Both the position numbers and the translations under genes were made by a program. Under the pieces are notes generated by a model that saw only the letters and a list, made by a program, of their open reading frames with translations, was not told the DNA's origin and made no database searches. A stretch of DNA of 64,000 bases from Macrophomina tecta (taxonomy: Eukaryota > Ascomycota > Dothideomycetes > Botryosphaeriales > Botryosphaeriaceae). This document shows positions 45,412 through 57,300 of the stretch, in pieces. The stretch covers positions 1,860,001 through 1,924,000 of the forward strand of contig JAKSGN010000002.1 in NCBI GenBank assembly GCA_024180945.1, in the 5' to 3' direction. How positions within the stretch are numbered: the first letter of the stretch is position 1; every line of letters begins with the position of its first letter.

Positions 45412-46273
45412 TTAACCAGTCCAGACGTCAGGGCCCGGGGCGGTGTAGGTCAGGGGGGTCTGGTAGATGTTGATCAGGATGCCGGGGTCGCTGTCCTTGT
45501 ACGCGCCGGGGAACTTGACGCCTTTGGGCGTCGCGGAGCCACCGCCCGTGACCTTGACCTGGAAACAGGTCATGTAGAACTGCGCGCCGCCCTTGCTGCC
45601 TGCGCTGTGCAGAGCAATGGCCTCGGCGCGGACGAGGTAATCGCCGGCTGCGAGAGTCTTGGGGACTGTGTGTAGAAGGAAAATAAAATGGTCAGTTCGC
45701 TGCATTTCCTTCGCGTTCATCTCACTTTCGCTTTCCCTTGTCCTCGGTCGCTTCTTTCAGGAGGGAGAAAAGAGGTGGAGAACAGCAAAAGGGAAAAAGG
45801 GGGGGGGGGGCCGCCTGGGAGTGCTTACCGGTGAAGGCCCTCTTGCCGCAATTGGCGTTCAGGATCTCGGTGCCCCAAGAAGCCTCGGTGCCGTTGTAGG
45901 TGTCCTGGGCAACCTTGAACCAGTCGCCGTCGCCTACGTTCTTGGTGGCGTCGGCCACCTTGGACATGTAGATCATGACCGGGCCGAAGTGGTTGCCGCC
46001 GATGGCCTCGTTGGTGCAGCTGCGGTCGTTGGGCTGCTGGTGCATCTCAACGGTCAGGCTGTCACCTGCCGCAACGGAGCAAGTGGAAGAAGCGGCCGAG
46101 GGGTTGGCGTTGCAGCGCATGGCGTTGGAGGTGACGTCCTGGACAGGGCTGTTGCTCTGAGGCAGACGAGCACAAGTGCTCACCTTGTCCTGAGTGCCAA
46201 CCCAGAGCTCCTGCCAGGTGGCGTGGGCGGAGACGACCGAGGCGGTCGCCAGGATGGCGATGAAACCCTTCAT
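45412..46273 (-). CDS. AA9 lytic polysaccharide monooxygenase, two exons
   Basis: Exons 46273-45829 and 45665-45412 with a 163-bp phase-1 intron give 232 residues. The signal peptide (MKGFIAILATASVVSA) is cut before H17, which becomes the N-terminal copper ligand (HATWQELWVG). The second histidine-brace ligand is H95 in GGNHFGPVMIY. The C-terminal signature HSAGSKGGAQFYMTC provides H168, Q177 and axial Y179. Length matches a single-domain AA9 enzyme without a cellulose-binding module. It should oxidatively cleave cellulose or hemicellulose outside the cell, using copper and H2O2 or O2. A TATA-like box lies 166 bp upstream. Next to the mannanase on the same strand, consistent with co-expression on plant material. 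Regioselectivity (C1/C4) cannot be read off. Confidence 0.93.
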
Positions 46274-47123
46274 GGTGTTGATTGGGGAGTATGAATCCAG
46301 AAAGTATCGACAAGAATAATGGAAAGAGCAAAAGAGAGTTCGACCAGCGAAGGACTTGCTTGGAAGCAGAAGGTAAAGAGGCACAGCGACTGATGGGCAG
46401 TGAAGAGAAAAGGATCCCTGGAGAGATGGCTATACAGCTTTATAAAGGCGGACGGCTCAGTGGCCGTGAGACCAAACCGCCAGCCTTTCGGCCGGCATAC
46501 CGAGAGATCATCGCTGTACCACGCTACTACGGGATGAAAGGTACAGACCCCGGTGGAGCGTTTTGCCGTCTTTCATCTGGCAAACCGGATCGCCGCCACC
46601 CAAACAGCGGTGTCTGTTACTGCTTTTGCTACTTTTGAAGATAGCCGAGGCCGCATAAAACAGAGGGTTCGCTTTGGGCGCTTCCAGCATGAAGTTGGCA
46701 TGGGAGTGCCTAAAGTCGAAACGTCTTGGCGGTGGAACCGTGGTCGGTGCGACGGTTTGCGCTGCCTGCCCGCCAATGAGATGGCCGGATGCTCAGCCGA
46801 GTGTCACCAGCGCGTTGAAACGGATCTGCTTCGCTGTTTCTCCACGTCTTTTCTCCCTACTAATTTGAGGCGGCACGACGGGCCTGCATTTCGGAGCGCT
46901 TGCGCCGGAGCTTCCACAGCCCGCCCCAATAGTGGTGGTGCGGCCAATTGCAGCGTGGCAGGTTAAAGTCGAACAATTTAGACGCCGGAACACTTGCTAA
47001 CAGTGCCGGCGCACATGGGCACCTCGATCGTGAGACTGCTACGTCATAAGTGAATTGTTGTACAAGGACGTTATATCGGCAAGAAACTAAGAATAAATCC
47101 TGACATCTGGGCCGTCTTTTTCT
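46274..47123. other. Intergenic region between the AA9 gene and the mannanase gene
   Basis: 850 bp holding the AA9 promoter and the mannanase 3' flank. A TATA-like element lies at 46439-46446. A plus-strand frame of 137 codons (46553-46966) and overlapping minus-strand frames are not recognisable. I did not find a confident binding site for a known cellulase regulator. Confidence 0.5.
46439..46446 (-). promoter_or_regulatory. TATA-like box of the AA9 gene
   Basis: TTTATAAA, palindromic, 166 bp upstream of the start codon, a reasonable core-promoter position if the 5' leader is about 130 nt. Confidence 0.5.
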
Positions 47124-48440
47124 TCAACCAATGTTGGCAACGTGCTTGGTCACCAGGCACTCCCAGTCGGACGTGCCCGTGAAGATGGTGTTGCCATCGT
47201 TGTTGGTTTGACCCCAGCTGAGCGTGGTTCCGAAATCCCAGAACTGATCGGCGGCGATGCCAGTGGTGTTAAGAGCCGTCGACTGCCATTTGCCTTCTAT
47301 GTTGCACTTGTCCGTCTTCACACCATACTCCTCAAAGATGCATGGCTTGCCTGCGGTAGCGCAGGCAGCGCCGTGAGCAGTAACCCACTCGGAGCCAAAC
47401 GGTTCGTTGGGTTGACCCCCTGAAAAGGCGGTCAGCATCATGAGACCAGATGATGAGTAGGGCGAACTTACAAGAATCCGGGTAGAGATGGAATGTGCCA
47501 TAGTCGAGAGTATCGATCTCGAGGTTCTTGCTGAAATCGACACCCTCACTCTTCTGCGGCGCTGTTAAAAAGAATCCACTGATAGTTATTGTCACGCACG
47601 TACCTGGTAGGGATAGCTGCCATCACCACCCGCTACTCCGAATCCTTCATCGCCGAGGGTAACCAGGTGGTTGGCGTCAAGGCTCTTGATGTATGCGCTG
47701 GTTTCCTTGGCCCAGTCGTAGATCACAGACTTGATATCTGTCAGCTTCTCGCAGCGCAGCGGATATAGTATCGGAAATTCTCACGGTGTCACAGCCATTG
47801 CAGCGGGGCTCATTCGCCAGCTCCCAGGCGAAGATGGCCGGAGAGTCGATGTAGCGTGAGACAACGGCCTTGATGTACTTCTTGTACTGAGCCTGAATGT
47901 CGGCATTGGCGTACCAGTCCGGATTGGCCGAGCCGCCAAACCTCTTCATGTAGGCGGCCATGCCTCCGTAATCGGTCCAGTTGTTGACAAAGTTGATAAT
48001 CAACTTGATGCCGCGAGACTCAGCCGACTTGACGACATAGTCCAGACGCTGCAAGCCATTGGCACCGGTGTTGATGACCGGGTCCTGGCCAGCGACAAAA
48101 GACTGGTACCAAACCGTCCCTGGGATCACATTAGACCCGTGCGCTTGTGGGTTGCTGAGATGAGCCTACCGTCAGTGGGAACCGTGTTGACGTCGTTGAA
48201 GCCCCAAATGCGGAGAAGCTTGATACCGGATTCCTTGAGCCGGTCGAGCGCAGTGTCGATGTCGGCATCACCCGTTGTGAATCCAAGCCAGTAAGCATTT
48301 GTGCCGGCGTAGTATTTGGTTACACCGTCGATATTGAACTTCAAGCCATCGACTTTAGCAAAAGATGATTGTCTTTTCACCGGGCTTGCAGCCGCAAGGG
48401 TCACAGCAGCGGTCAGACCAAGGATTGTGGAGTACTTCAT
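47124..48440 (-). CDS. GH5_7-type endo-beta-1,4-mannanase, five exons
   Basis: Exons 48440-48170, 48119-47785, 47729-47604, 47553-47472 and 47419-47124 give 369 residues; introns of 50, 55, 50 and 52 bp keep the frame. The signal peptide [19 protein letters not shown] is followed by PVKR, a Kex2-type site. The acid/base glutamate is E194 in WELANEPRC; the probable nucleophile is E302 in CIFEEYGV. Other family marks are [29 protein letters not shown] and [12 protein letters not shown], the last two of which are only complete after splicing. The third exon uses an AAG acceptor, giving [11 protein letters not shown] as in known fungal mannanases. The protein has no carbohydrate-binding module. 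It should hydrolyse mannan and galactomannan outside the cell. A TATA-like element is 71-80 bp upstream. Confidence 0.93.
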
Positions 48441-49987
48441 TTTGGCTGAATAGCGCGATCGAGAAGGAGTGTGGGTGTGGCCTGCACAATAATGTACACA
48501 GCTTCTGCGGAATATATAATGAACGAGCGCTAAGACTTGGGATGGCCCAGGGCAGAAAAGAATGGAATGGGCGGGGTACTGGTTTGGTCGGTCTGCGGAC
48601 TTGCTGGGTCCGTTTCTTCCAGACGGTAGCGCCGGGTTTGTATAAGGAGAGGGGGAAAAGGACTGGTGGACTCTCGAAACATTCTCGTATACGGGGCCCG
48701 GGAAAAGAATTGTCGCTAGTAAGTTAAAAAATGCGTCATCGAGGGGGAAACTAGTAAGTGGTAAGGTACCCAGAGGTGGATGCACGAGCGTCTAGGAACC
48801 TACCTGCAGCCCACTCAGAATCCGGGGAAATTTCGATGAAACGTGTTCTGGACCGGACCTTGAAACGACGAGTGCCCATTCACATCAACGTTTCCGAGCC
48901 GCGGGGGCCATCATGGCATTCATTGTACGCTAACATGTATGAAGAGGTTGGTTGGAAAACGATTGAACCTCGGTCCAGCGAGAGAACAGCTAATGGCGAA
49001 GTGATGACTTTCTGTAAAACTTCCTGTCCGGGCATTGACTTAGTGGTGAATTTAGCGACATATGCATGCCGAGCCGGTAGTTCTATGGTCGCAGTACGAC
49101 TTGTGACCGGTGAAAAGAGGCAGGCCGCAATATTTGTAACGAGCTTCCGTGTCTAAAGTGGAATGGCCTGTCAATCCGGGTGTGGCTCCGAAGCAATGCG
49201 GAGTTGGTGTGTTGCAGCTTTGCCGTGTCGGCTAAGTTCCAGGCAAGCAACACGTGACCAGAGCGAACTCCTCAGGTACCGTATCCGCAAATATAAATGT
49301 GCAACTACATCACCCTTTAAGAAAACTAATCTTCGAACGATGGCCTCCAGAGACCGGGCAGTGCGCCATGCTATCCCAAGGAATTTATCTGCAGACTCTT
49401 CGTTCATCGCCCGCGTGGTGTTATTGGGCAGCGCTTGTCACTCTGGAATTGGTGGTCATGGATAATGTCAACTCCGCCGCACGGAAGTATATGCCTTCTG
49501 ATTGGGCGTCTGTAACCCGTTGCAGGATGAGAACTGCGTTGTTGAACCTGCAGAGCGACGAGCATATACTTTCTTGTCGGGCCGAGAGAACCCCAGGACA
49601 GCGGGAACGAGGTTGGGGTAAAAGAGAACAAAAAGAAGAGGAAGGAACAATCATGATTCGGGGCATTCATTTGGACGTAGACGTTCAGTCGGATGATGGA
49701 TCTAGTGCCCGCATGGCTGGTTCGTAACCTTAGAGATATGATGCGCTCGCGTTTCTGCCCAGATAGCAGTTGGCGGCGGACAGATAGTCCTGGTCTCGGG
49801 AGCTACTCGACAGCGGCAGCGCTTATGCAGCCTCCCTAGGGTGTAGGGTCAGATGATCGCAGAGGACGCATATACCTAGGCGGTATGGCGCTCCTACCGC
49901 ACTTATTCTCGACCTCCCTCACCCACTTGACGCATCTCTGAGACGACCATATTCATCCAGCAAACGACCAGACGAATAAATTCCGAC
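48441..49987. other. Divergent promoter region between mannanase and BLOC-1 subunit genes
   Basis: 1.5 kb between genes transcribed away from each other. Plus-strand frames of 132 and 157 codons (48758-49156, 49254-49727) overlap unrelated minus-strand frames and are not recognisable. The mannanase TATA box is at 48511-48520. No repeat or RNA gene seen. Confidence 0.5.
48511..48520 (-). promoter_or_regulatory. TATA-like box of the mannanase gene
   Basis: ATTATATATT on the minus strand, 71-80 bp upstream of the start codon; the position fits a core promoter with a short 5' leader. Confidence 0.5.
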
Positions 49988-50374
49988 ATGTCTTCGCAAG
50001 GATCCTCTCAAGCACCAGACGAGCAGCGCGTGGCCGAAGCTCGCGCAGCCGTCACTGCATCGCTGTCCTCCGTCGGCGGGTCAATGGATGCACAGATGCG
50101 ACAGCGGGCGGCCGACATCCACGCAAACGCAGCCGCGATCGAGAAGCAGGAGAAGGAGCTTGCAAAGCAGACGGCGGCTCTGTCCAAAGAGAGCGACAAG
50201 TGGCAGAAGATGGCAGACCAGAACATCAAGAAGCTCAATGAGATGGGCGACCTGCAAAACTGGGCCGAGATGATTGAGCGCGATTTGCTGGTGGTGGAGG
50301 AAACACTCCGGCTTGCAGAGGGCGAACCCGATCAAGGGAACGCGAGCGGAACGAATGGATGGACACGAGGATAG
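49988..50374 (+). CDS. BLOC1S1: BLOC-1 subunit 1 / GCN5L1-family protein
   Basis: Intronless frame of 128 residues. Residues about 60-110, KWQKMADQNIKKLNEMGD followed by LQNWAEMIERDLLVVEETLR, are the hallmark of the GCN5L1/BLOS1 family (BLOC-1 subunit 1). The middle (residues 32-85) is predicted coiled coil, with regular heptads of A/L/I, as in other BLOC-1 subunits that assemble into a rod. Length matches the family (about 125-150). In yeast and animals BLOC-1 acts on endosomes, affecting sorting and lysosome-related organelles; animal GCN5L1 also has mitochondrial roles. The start ATG at 49988 lies after a purine-rich leader, and no in-frame upstream ATG competes. Housekeeping gene, single promoter upstream. 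Confidence 0.9.
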   Translation: MSSQGSSQAPDEQRVAEARAAVTASLSSVGGSMDAQMRQRAADIHANAAAIEKQEKELAKQTAALSKESDKWQKMADQNIKKLNEMGDLQNWAEMIERDLLVVEETLRLAEGEPDQGNASGTNGWTRG

Positions 50375-51335
50375 CAAGGTGTCAGCCCTCCAAACAGGAC
50401 TCGACGCGTGCAAGCTGCGGCTAACATAAAGTGTGCAACACACAATGTTGGGCTTCGGAATACCTACAGGAAACGCGCTGGGCGGGGGGGCTCTCTTGAC
50501 GCGCCCGGCTGCCGGCGGTCTGCGTACACCCGCGGCGCTTCGCACGCGTCGTGACAACGATTAGCCTTCGCAAATGTCCTGCGCGCCGTCGGGCGCTGCC
50601 TCTGCCTCTGCGAAAAAGTGACTGAGCGCTGCGGGCGACCGCGAGCATGACTGTGCGCGTCGAAGGCCATGGAAACCTAGAGTAGCTCCGGCGGCAGCCT
50701 GGAGGGTTGAGAAGTAAGATGGTGAATTTTTGCTGAGTTTTGAGTCCGAGCTGCTCGTGCTGTGACCTCATCCGCCCATGTTCTGCGACCGCCTGGCGCG
50801 GAGCCTCTTCGGTTATCCACCTCGACCTCACAACGTAAGAAGCACACGGCCAGCCCGACTTCCTCTGCACCCGCCTCCCCGCCACTCCCTCTTCATCACC
50901 CGACGCCATCGACACGAGCTGCGCCGTCCACTGCTGCACAGGGCCAGCGACACAGACGCCAAATCTACGTGCGAGAGGACGCCTGCACCGTCCCTCTTTC
51001 GCCGTTGCATGCTTTGCCTGCTCGTCCCGACGGACACAATCCTGCGCCCTCCGCTCAACGGGCGCTTGCTTGCACTTTTGAGTCGCCGCGTCGGATCCAT
51101 TCTCCCGCCTTTCAGCTTCCGACCTGCGCGTCTGCAACAATAATTTCACCTGCGCGAGAGCTTGCCACTTCCGCCCGCGCTTCACGCAACCTTCCGCCGC
51201 CGCGAAGCCCGCCAAGCCCGACCCCATCAGAGGCGCATCACCGCGGATTGCTGCTGAGAGGGGCTCCGAGCTGTGTGAACTGGATCAAGTCATCTGGGTG
51301 CGGGAGGGTCAACCTTCCAGGCTGTGGTTGCGAAG
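50375..51335. other. Promoter/leader region of the TOM1-type ligase
   Basis: 960 bp between two plus-strand genes. Frames in both orientations (50421-51227 minus, 50762-51373 plus) overlap and are not recognisable. Probably the BLOC-1 gene terminator plus the promoter and leader of the ligase gene. Confidence 0.5.
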
Positions 51336-54300
51336 ATGGGGAGGATAAAAAAGGTCGCAACATCCAAGCATGACGCGACTCTTGTACGTACCCGCCCCCA
51401 TCCAGCTCCTGCGTTTCATACTGACAAGAACTACCGCAGTCTCCGTACATTGCGGAGTTCATCAAGGAGACGCTTGCTCTTCCGCTTCACAAGATACCCG
51501 CTCACCTGAGCTCATTCCCCCGGCGATGGCCCTTCCCTCGAGGCGACCTTTACCACTGGATACCCGTACTGAATCGTTTCGACCGTGTGCTCGAGCTCTT
51601 TGTCGAGGAGTACAACCTAGCCAGTGGTCCCCAGACACAACCCTTTGAGAGACGTCTCCTGCCCAAGGGCGATGCTGAGGAGGAAAAGCAGCCGTCGGAA
51701 TCGCCCAGCGCCGCCGATCTCGATGCTGCCGGCTACTCTGCGGAAGGCGATAGGGAGCTTCTAGAGCACATTTTGAGGTTCACTAAGCTGCTACTGGAGA
51801 ACTGCGGCAACCGCAGCTTGTATGCCAGCAGCGAGCACCTGAGCAAGCTTCTCAATACAACCTCCATCTCGCTGCTGAGGACAACCCTTCGCCTCACGCT
51901 GAGGCTCGCTCAGCGTTATCACACCTCACGCGTACGGATGGGCTCTAGTGCCACTATCCAGACCAGCCTGCTTCAGAGCCACTACAATATCAATCTTGAC
52001 AACCTGCACAAAATCGCATTGCCCTTCGCCAAGGGAACTGCGCCGGCATCTGGCAAGGGAAAGGAAAAGATTGCTCTTGGGACCGGGACCGAGGACCCTT
52101 CGGACAAGGTCCAAGTGGCGGATATGGTGGGCAAAGTCAAAGTCGAAGACCTTCCGCCCGCGTTACGCGAAGAGTGGGGCAGCGTTTTTCTGTCTTACTA
52201 TGAGACTAGTGCAGCGACGAAGGACGACGACAACAAGCCCGCGTTACACGAGCCGTTCGGTAGCCCTGCCGGGGCCCCCAGCACTCCAACTCCCGTACGT
52301 CGAACCTCCACTCTTGGACCCAACTCCACGCCCAGGCAGAACCGCACTGCGCAAGCAGACCAGTCTCCTCGGACACCGGTTACTCCCACAGCTCAGCACG
52401 ACTCGTCCCGCCCTGCAGGCCCGAAGTTTTTGGAGGTCACTTACCGAGAAATCTCTACCCTGCCCGTTCATGCGATCATGAAGACTTATGCTCCTCAAGT
52501 GCCAGAGGATACGCGCTACGAACTTTTGCATAGAGTGAGGGTGGCACAGTCATTAGCATCAGATAGGGCAGCCCGCGAGGACATAGTGGCCATCCGTCTG
52601 CTCGCCATCGCCAACCTGGCCTACGTTCATCCGGAGACGACTTTTCACCAAAAGATTGGGCAGCAGGACGCTGATGAACCCAGGCCGTTACAACTAGCTT
52701 ATCAGCTTGCAGAGCTGATCCATCCTCCTGCAGATGGTCAACTAGGCGCCTCCCGAGAGCTTCAGACCACGGCCTTGTGTGCTCTAGAGGCCCTGACGAA
52801 ACACAAGAACAAAGGTCCTGATCTTACCTCCGCTTTGAGTCTGAACGTCAATCACGGTGTTCTATTTTACGTAGCTCGCAAGGCAGTCGCTGAACTTACT
52901 CGCGACGATGGCCCCGGTGATTCTCTCGAGGATGATGAGTGGCGCGAGTCCCTATTCACCCTACTCACTAGTATTCCAGGACAGGTCACGCGCACGGGGG
53001 AGAGCATGGTTGCTGCAGGACTGTTCGATATCTTCGTGGAAGTACTCACGCTTCGCACCCAGAGGGCTGAGCGCTATTACTCTCGTGTTTTGAGCTTCTT
53101 GGACACCTTCGCCTTCAACCTTCGCGATGCATTCCAAGCATTTGTTCAAGCCAAGGGTCTTGATGCGATTGCTGATCTTGCCGGGCACGAGGTCCAGTCT
53201 GCTTTCTCCAGAGCCCAGAATGGGGAAGGTATGCCTGAGCAATACAAGACCCAGCACACAGACTACAAGATCGCATACTATCCGCAACAGACGCTCCGCT
53301 GGTTGTTCAAGTTCATAAGTCATATGATGACCCACGGAGGGGGTGGTATCGATCGTCTGCTGCGAAATCTAATGGATTCGCCCCAATTACTGGCAGGTCT
53401 CCGTACCGTGTTGGCCGAAGCACCAATTTTCGGTAGCACTGTCTGGAGCATGACTGTCAACATCCTGGCAAATTTTATACACCACGAACCCACGAGCTAC
53501 GCCATCATTGCCGAGGCGGGACTGAGCAAGACTTTCTTGGAGACGGTTACACAGAGGCCTATCGAAGAGAAGCCAGCAGAGACATCAACAGCCGAAATTG
53601 TGACACAGGAGCCCTCCCAGCCGGACGCATCTAGTGCTACAGCGGCAGAGAAGGAGCCCGACGACGAGAATCACAGGCCTGTCACAACTGGTATCCTCCC
53701 AGTGGCGGAGGCAATAGCTTCGGTTCCTCCAGCTTTTGGTGCCATTTGCCTGACTGAAGCCGGACTGAACCTGTTCAAAAGTTCAACCGCCCTTGAGAGC
53801 TTCTTTGAGATTTTCACAAGCCCTGCACATGTCAAGGCAATCGAAGTGGACTCAGATACAACGCAAACACTTGGCTCGTCTTTTGATGAGCTGGTGCGTC
53901 ACCACCCGCCTCTTAAACCTGCCATCCTCGCTTCAGTCAAGAAGATGGTCGCACGTGTGGGCAAGCTCTGCTTTGAGACGGCCCAGAAAAAGGGCGTTGG
54001 AGCCAAGCTCTGGGTCGAAAACGGCGATGGCAAAATCCTTGTGTCCGGAGGCCGGCAGGCACTCTGGGGTAAAGAGGGCGGCCGAAACCAGCAGGCTCGT
54101 GAGCAGTCTGGTCGAACTTCGAGTGAGGGCGGTGATGTAGAAATGACGGATGTCGACACTGCTGCCTCTGCCCAGGCTGCCAACGCCGACGTTTCGATTG
54201 ATGAAGTGATTGAGCAGGAAGACCCCAAGGAAGGACCCACCACAATGCAATTTGTTACAGCAACATGCAAATTCTTGGAGGGGTTCTTCATCAACGAGTC

Positions 54301-57300
54301 TCTCTGCGCTGCGTTCATCGAGGAAGGTGGCCTGGAATTCGTGCTCGACTTCGGGACTTTGCCTTGCTTACCGTACAACTTCCACGAGTTCTTTGCTGTT
54401 GGGGAGGACTTTGGTCGCGTCATCCAGATGCTAGTCGATCAGAAGCCTCACCTGGCTCTGCCCTCGCTGATCAGGCGGTTCCAAACAGCTTGTGATGAGC
54501 TGGAGCCGTTCATGCGCAACGAACACCAGTCCGCCTACCTGTCCGTATTCACAAGCAGAAATGGAGGTGCAGAGGCTGATCCTACCATTGCGGCCAGCGG
54601 CACACGATTCGCGAAGGCGCTCGTCACTGTCCTTACCCTGTCGAACGCTCTCACTGCAACATTCCAGGGGTCGATTTACAATCACCGTGCCAGTCACAAC
54701 ATCTTCTCTTTGGTCAACATGGGGGATATGTACGCACGTTTGATCGACAGTCTTGGCAAGTTACAGCGAAGCTGTGTTTGGGAAGAGATTCTCCTTCAAA
54801 AAGAGATGCCTACAGAATGGGAGAAGAGCACAAGGGTAAAGAGCAGCGGTTTCCACACCGATGAGGCGAACAACGTTCTTCGTCTCACAAGTCCCCACGT
54901 TCCGGAGGAGTCTAGCGATAATGTGGAGAGTACGGACATGACGGGCCAGCAGTTGAGCAGAGCCAACAGTGGTGAAGGCAGTGCTGCACAGGCCGGTACG
55001 GCTCTTGACAAGTCGTCAGCACAGTATAAGAACACCAAGATCTTGCGATACCTGCTAAGCCAAGTTCCAACTTCCATCACCCCATTCCTGCAAGCGTTAG
55101 GCAGGTGCCTTCTCTTCCGGAGGACCCAAGACCAATTCCAGAAGCAGAACGCCTATGTCGTCGCCGATCAACTTGCTAAGCTGGCAATGGACCAGCTTAG
55201 TTACGGAATCCCGAAGCAGAGCGCCAACGCGAAGGATCGTTATGCCTATTGGATTGTCATCCTGACTTCAATCTCTCAAATCCTTATTGAAGGAAGCATG
55301 GAGCGTAACCCCCCTCACATGCTGACTTTAATTCTACATTCCTTCCAAAACCAAGGTGGTCTTAACCAACTGAGCGAGATTCTCGACTCTTTCTTTGAGG
55401 AGGCTAGAGGCATCATTGAGAAGAACGATAGCCACGAGCTCCCCGAAGATCTCCAAGGCCTCATGAACCTGGCGCTCGGCGGCATCAAGATCGTCTTGAC
55501 CTTGTATGCGCACATGGTCAACCAGAAATGTGTCATCGATGCCCATCAGACAAATGCGATGAACACGCGCGACCGCAATCGGCCCAGAGGAGACTCTTTC
55601 TTCCCGTCGCAGTTTCTTGTTGAGTTGCGCATGGCCGTGATCAAGCCTGTCGAGAGGATCTGGAACTCTGAGCTTATGAACAAGGCAACGACATCCATTG
55701 TAAAAAACCTAGTTGAGATTCTTCGGATTGTCCTCGAAAGCGACGGTGAAAATGAGGCCTTCAAGCGCACTGACAATCCTCCAACTAAGTCAAGGTTCTC
55801 GTACAAACCTTGGAAACCACGGAATCTAGAGCATGTGGAGAATCTTAAGCGCGATGGTTTTGAAGAGGACTTGGCGAAGGAAGCACAGTATCGCACTTAC
55901 GACAACGTGGCTGCAGCCAGGGAGTACTGTAATGCAGCCAAGAATGATCCTCGTTTCGAGAGGAATCCAGTGCCTCCGTACGAGACCGAGCTGTTGAAAC
56001 CGACTAGCCACAGCCAAACTCCTTCCACCTCTACAACACCTCGCCTGACCGCTGAAAGCGAAGACGAATCAGAGGAGCCAGGATCTCAGTCCGTAGTTAT
56101 GTCGGATGCGCACCCGTCCGCAGCTGAAGCCCTGAACAACTCGATTTTCATTCCTCATGCACTTCGGCAGTCTTCCTGGGCGCAAGGCACAGGGACATCG
56201 CAGACTGAAGGAGGTGGCTATGTCCGGGTAGAGGACCTTGAGGACGCGAGAGCCGAAATCCGGAAGAATGTCATCGATCGCGCATTAGAGGTGGTTGACG
56301 TTCACGAGGATGTTACGTTTGAGCTTGCGGACTTGATCGCGGCAGCTGTGGCGAAATCAGCTGACGCTTCCAGTATGCGCACCGAGATTGGCGAGACACT
56401 TGTCAATGCCCTCATTTCTTTGCAATCGGAGGAGGACCTCAAACCTATCGGCAAGAAGATCGCGTCTTATGCTCATCTCCTCGCGTTAATCCTCCAGGAA
56501 CGCGAATTCTACAACGCTACTTTGCCTCAGCTCAAAGAGTTCTTTTCTCAACTGCTTGGTTTCATCAAGACGTCGCCAGATCAGCGGGGAGAGGAGTCTT
56601 CTCCTTGGATCGGACACATTCTCCTAATTATCGAGCGCCTGCTAGCTGATGATGCCCAGCCTCATCAAATTCAGTGGAGTCCTCCGAGGGATGACGAAGT
56701 TGAGGACGCTCAACCCTCTGCCGTTGAGTTGCCTGAAACGGTCGTGCCGATGGAAGACAAGCGCGAGTTATTCACCGCTATCGTGGATATTCTTCCTCGC
56801 ATTGGCAAAGACGAGTCTTTGGCGCTGTCAGTTGTGCGTGTCTTGGTGATCCTTACAAGGCATAGGCAACTGGCCACGAAGTTGGGCGAGAAGCGCAATC
56901 TACAACGCCTCTTCGTCATGATCAAACAACTCAGCGGGCTCACTAATGAAAGGTTACAAGGCGCGTTCATGTCGATCCTACGTCATATTGTTGAAGATGA
57001 TGAAACCATCAGGCAAATCATGAGAACTGAGATCAAGGCGTTGTTCAAGGAGAAAGGCAACCGTCCGCGCAATGGCCCTCAACAAATGGACACCACCACC
57101 TACGTGCGAAATCTCTGGCATCTTGCCGACCGTAGCCCTGAAATATTTGTGGAGGTCACTAACGAGAAGCTGAAACTCACCGGCTACACTCGCGAACCGC
57201 GTGCTCAGAACTACCTCGAGCTCAAAGAAGAGGAAGCTCCCGCGGACAAAGGCGTGGAAAAGGTTAGTACTGAAGGCGACCAGTCTGCTGAACCTTCAAA

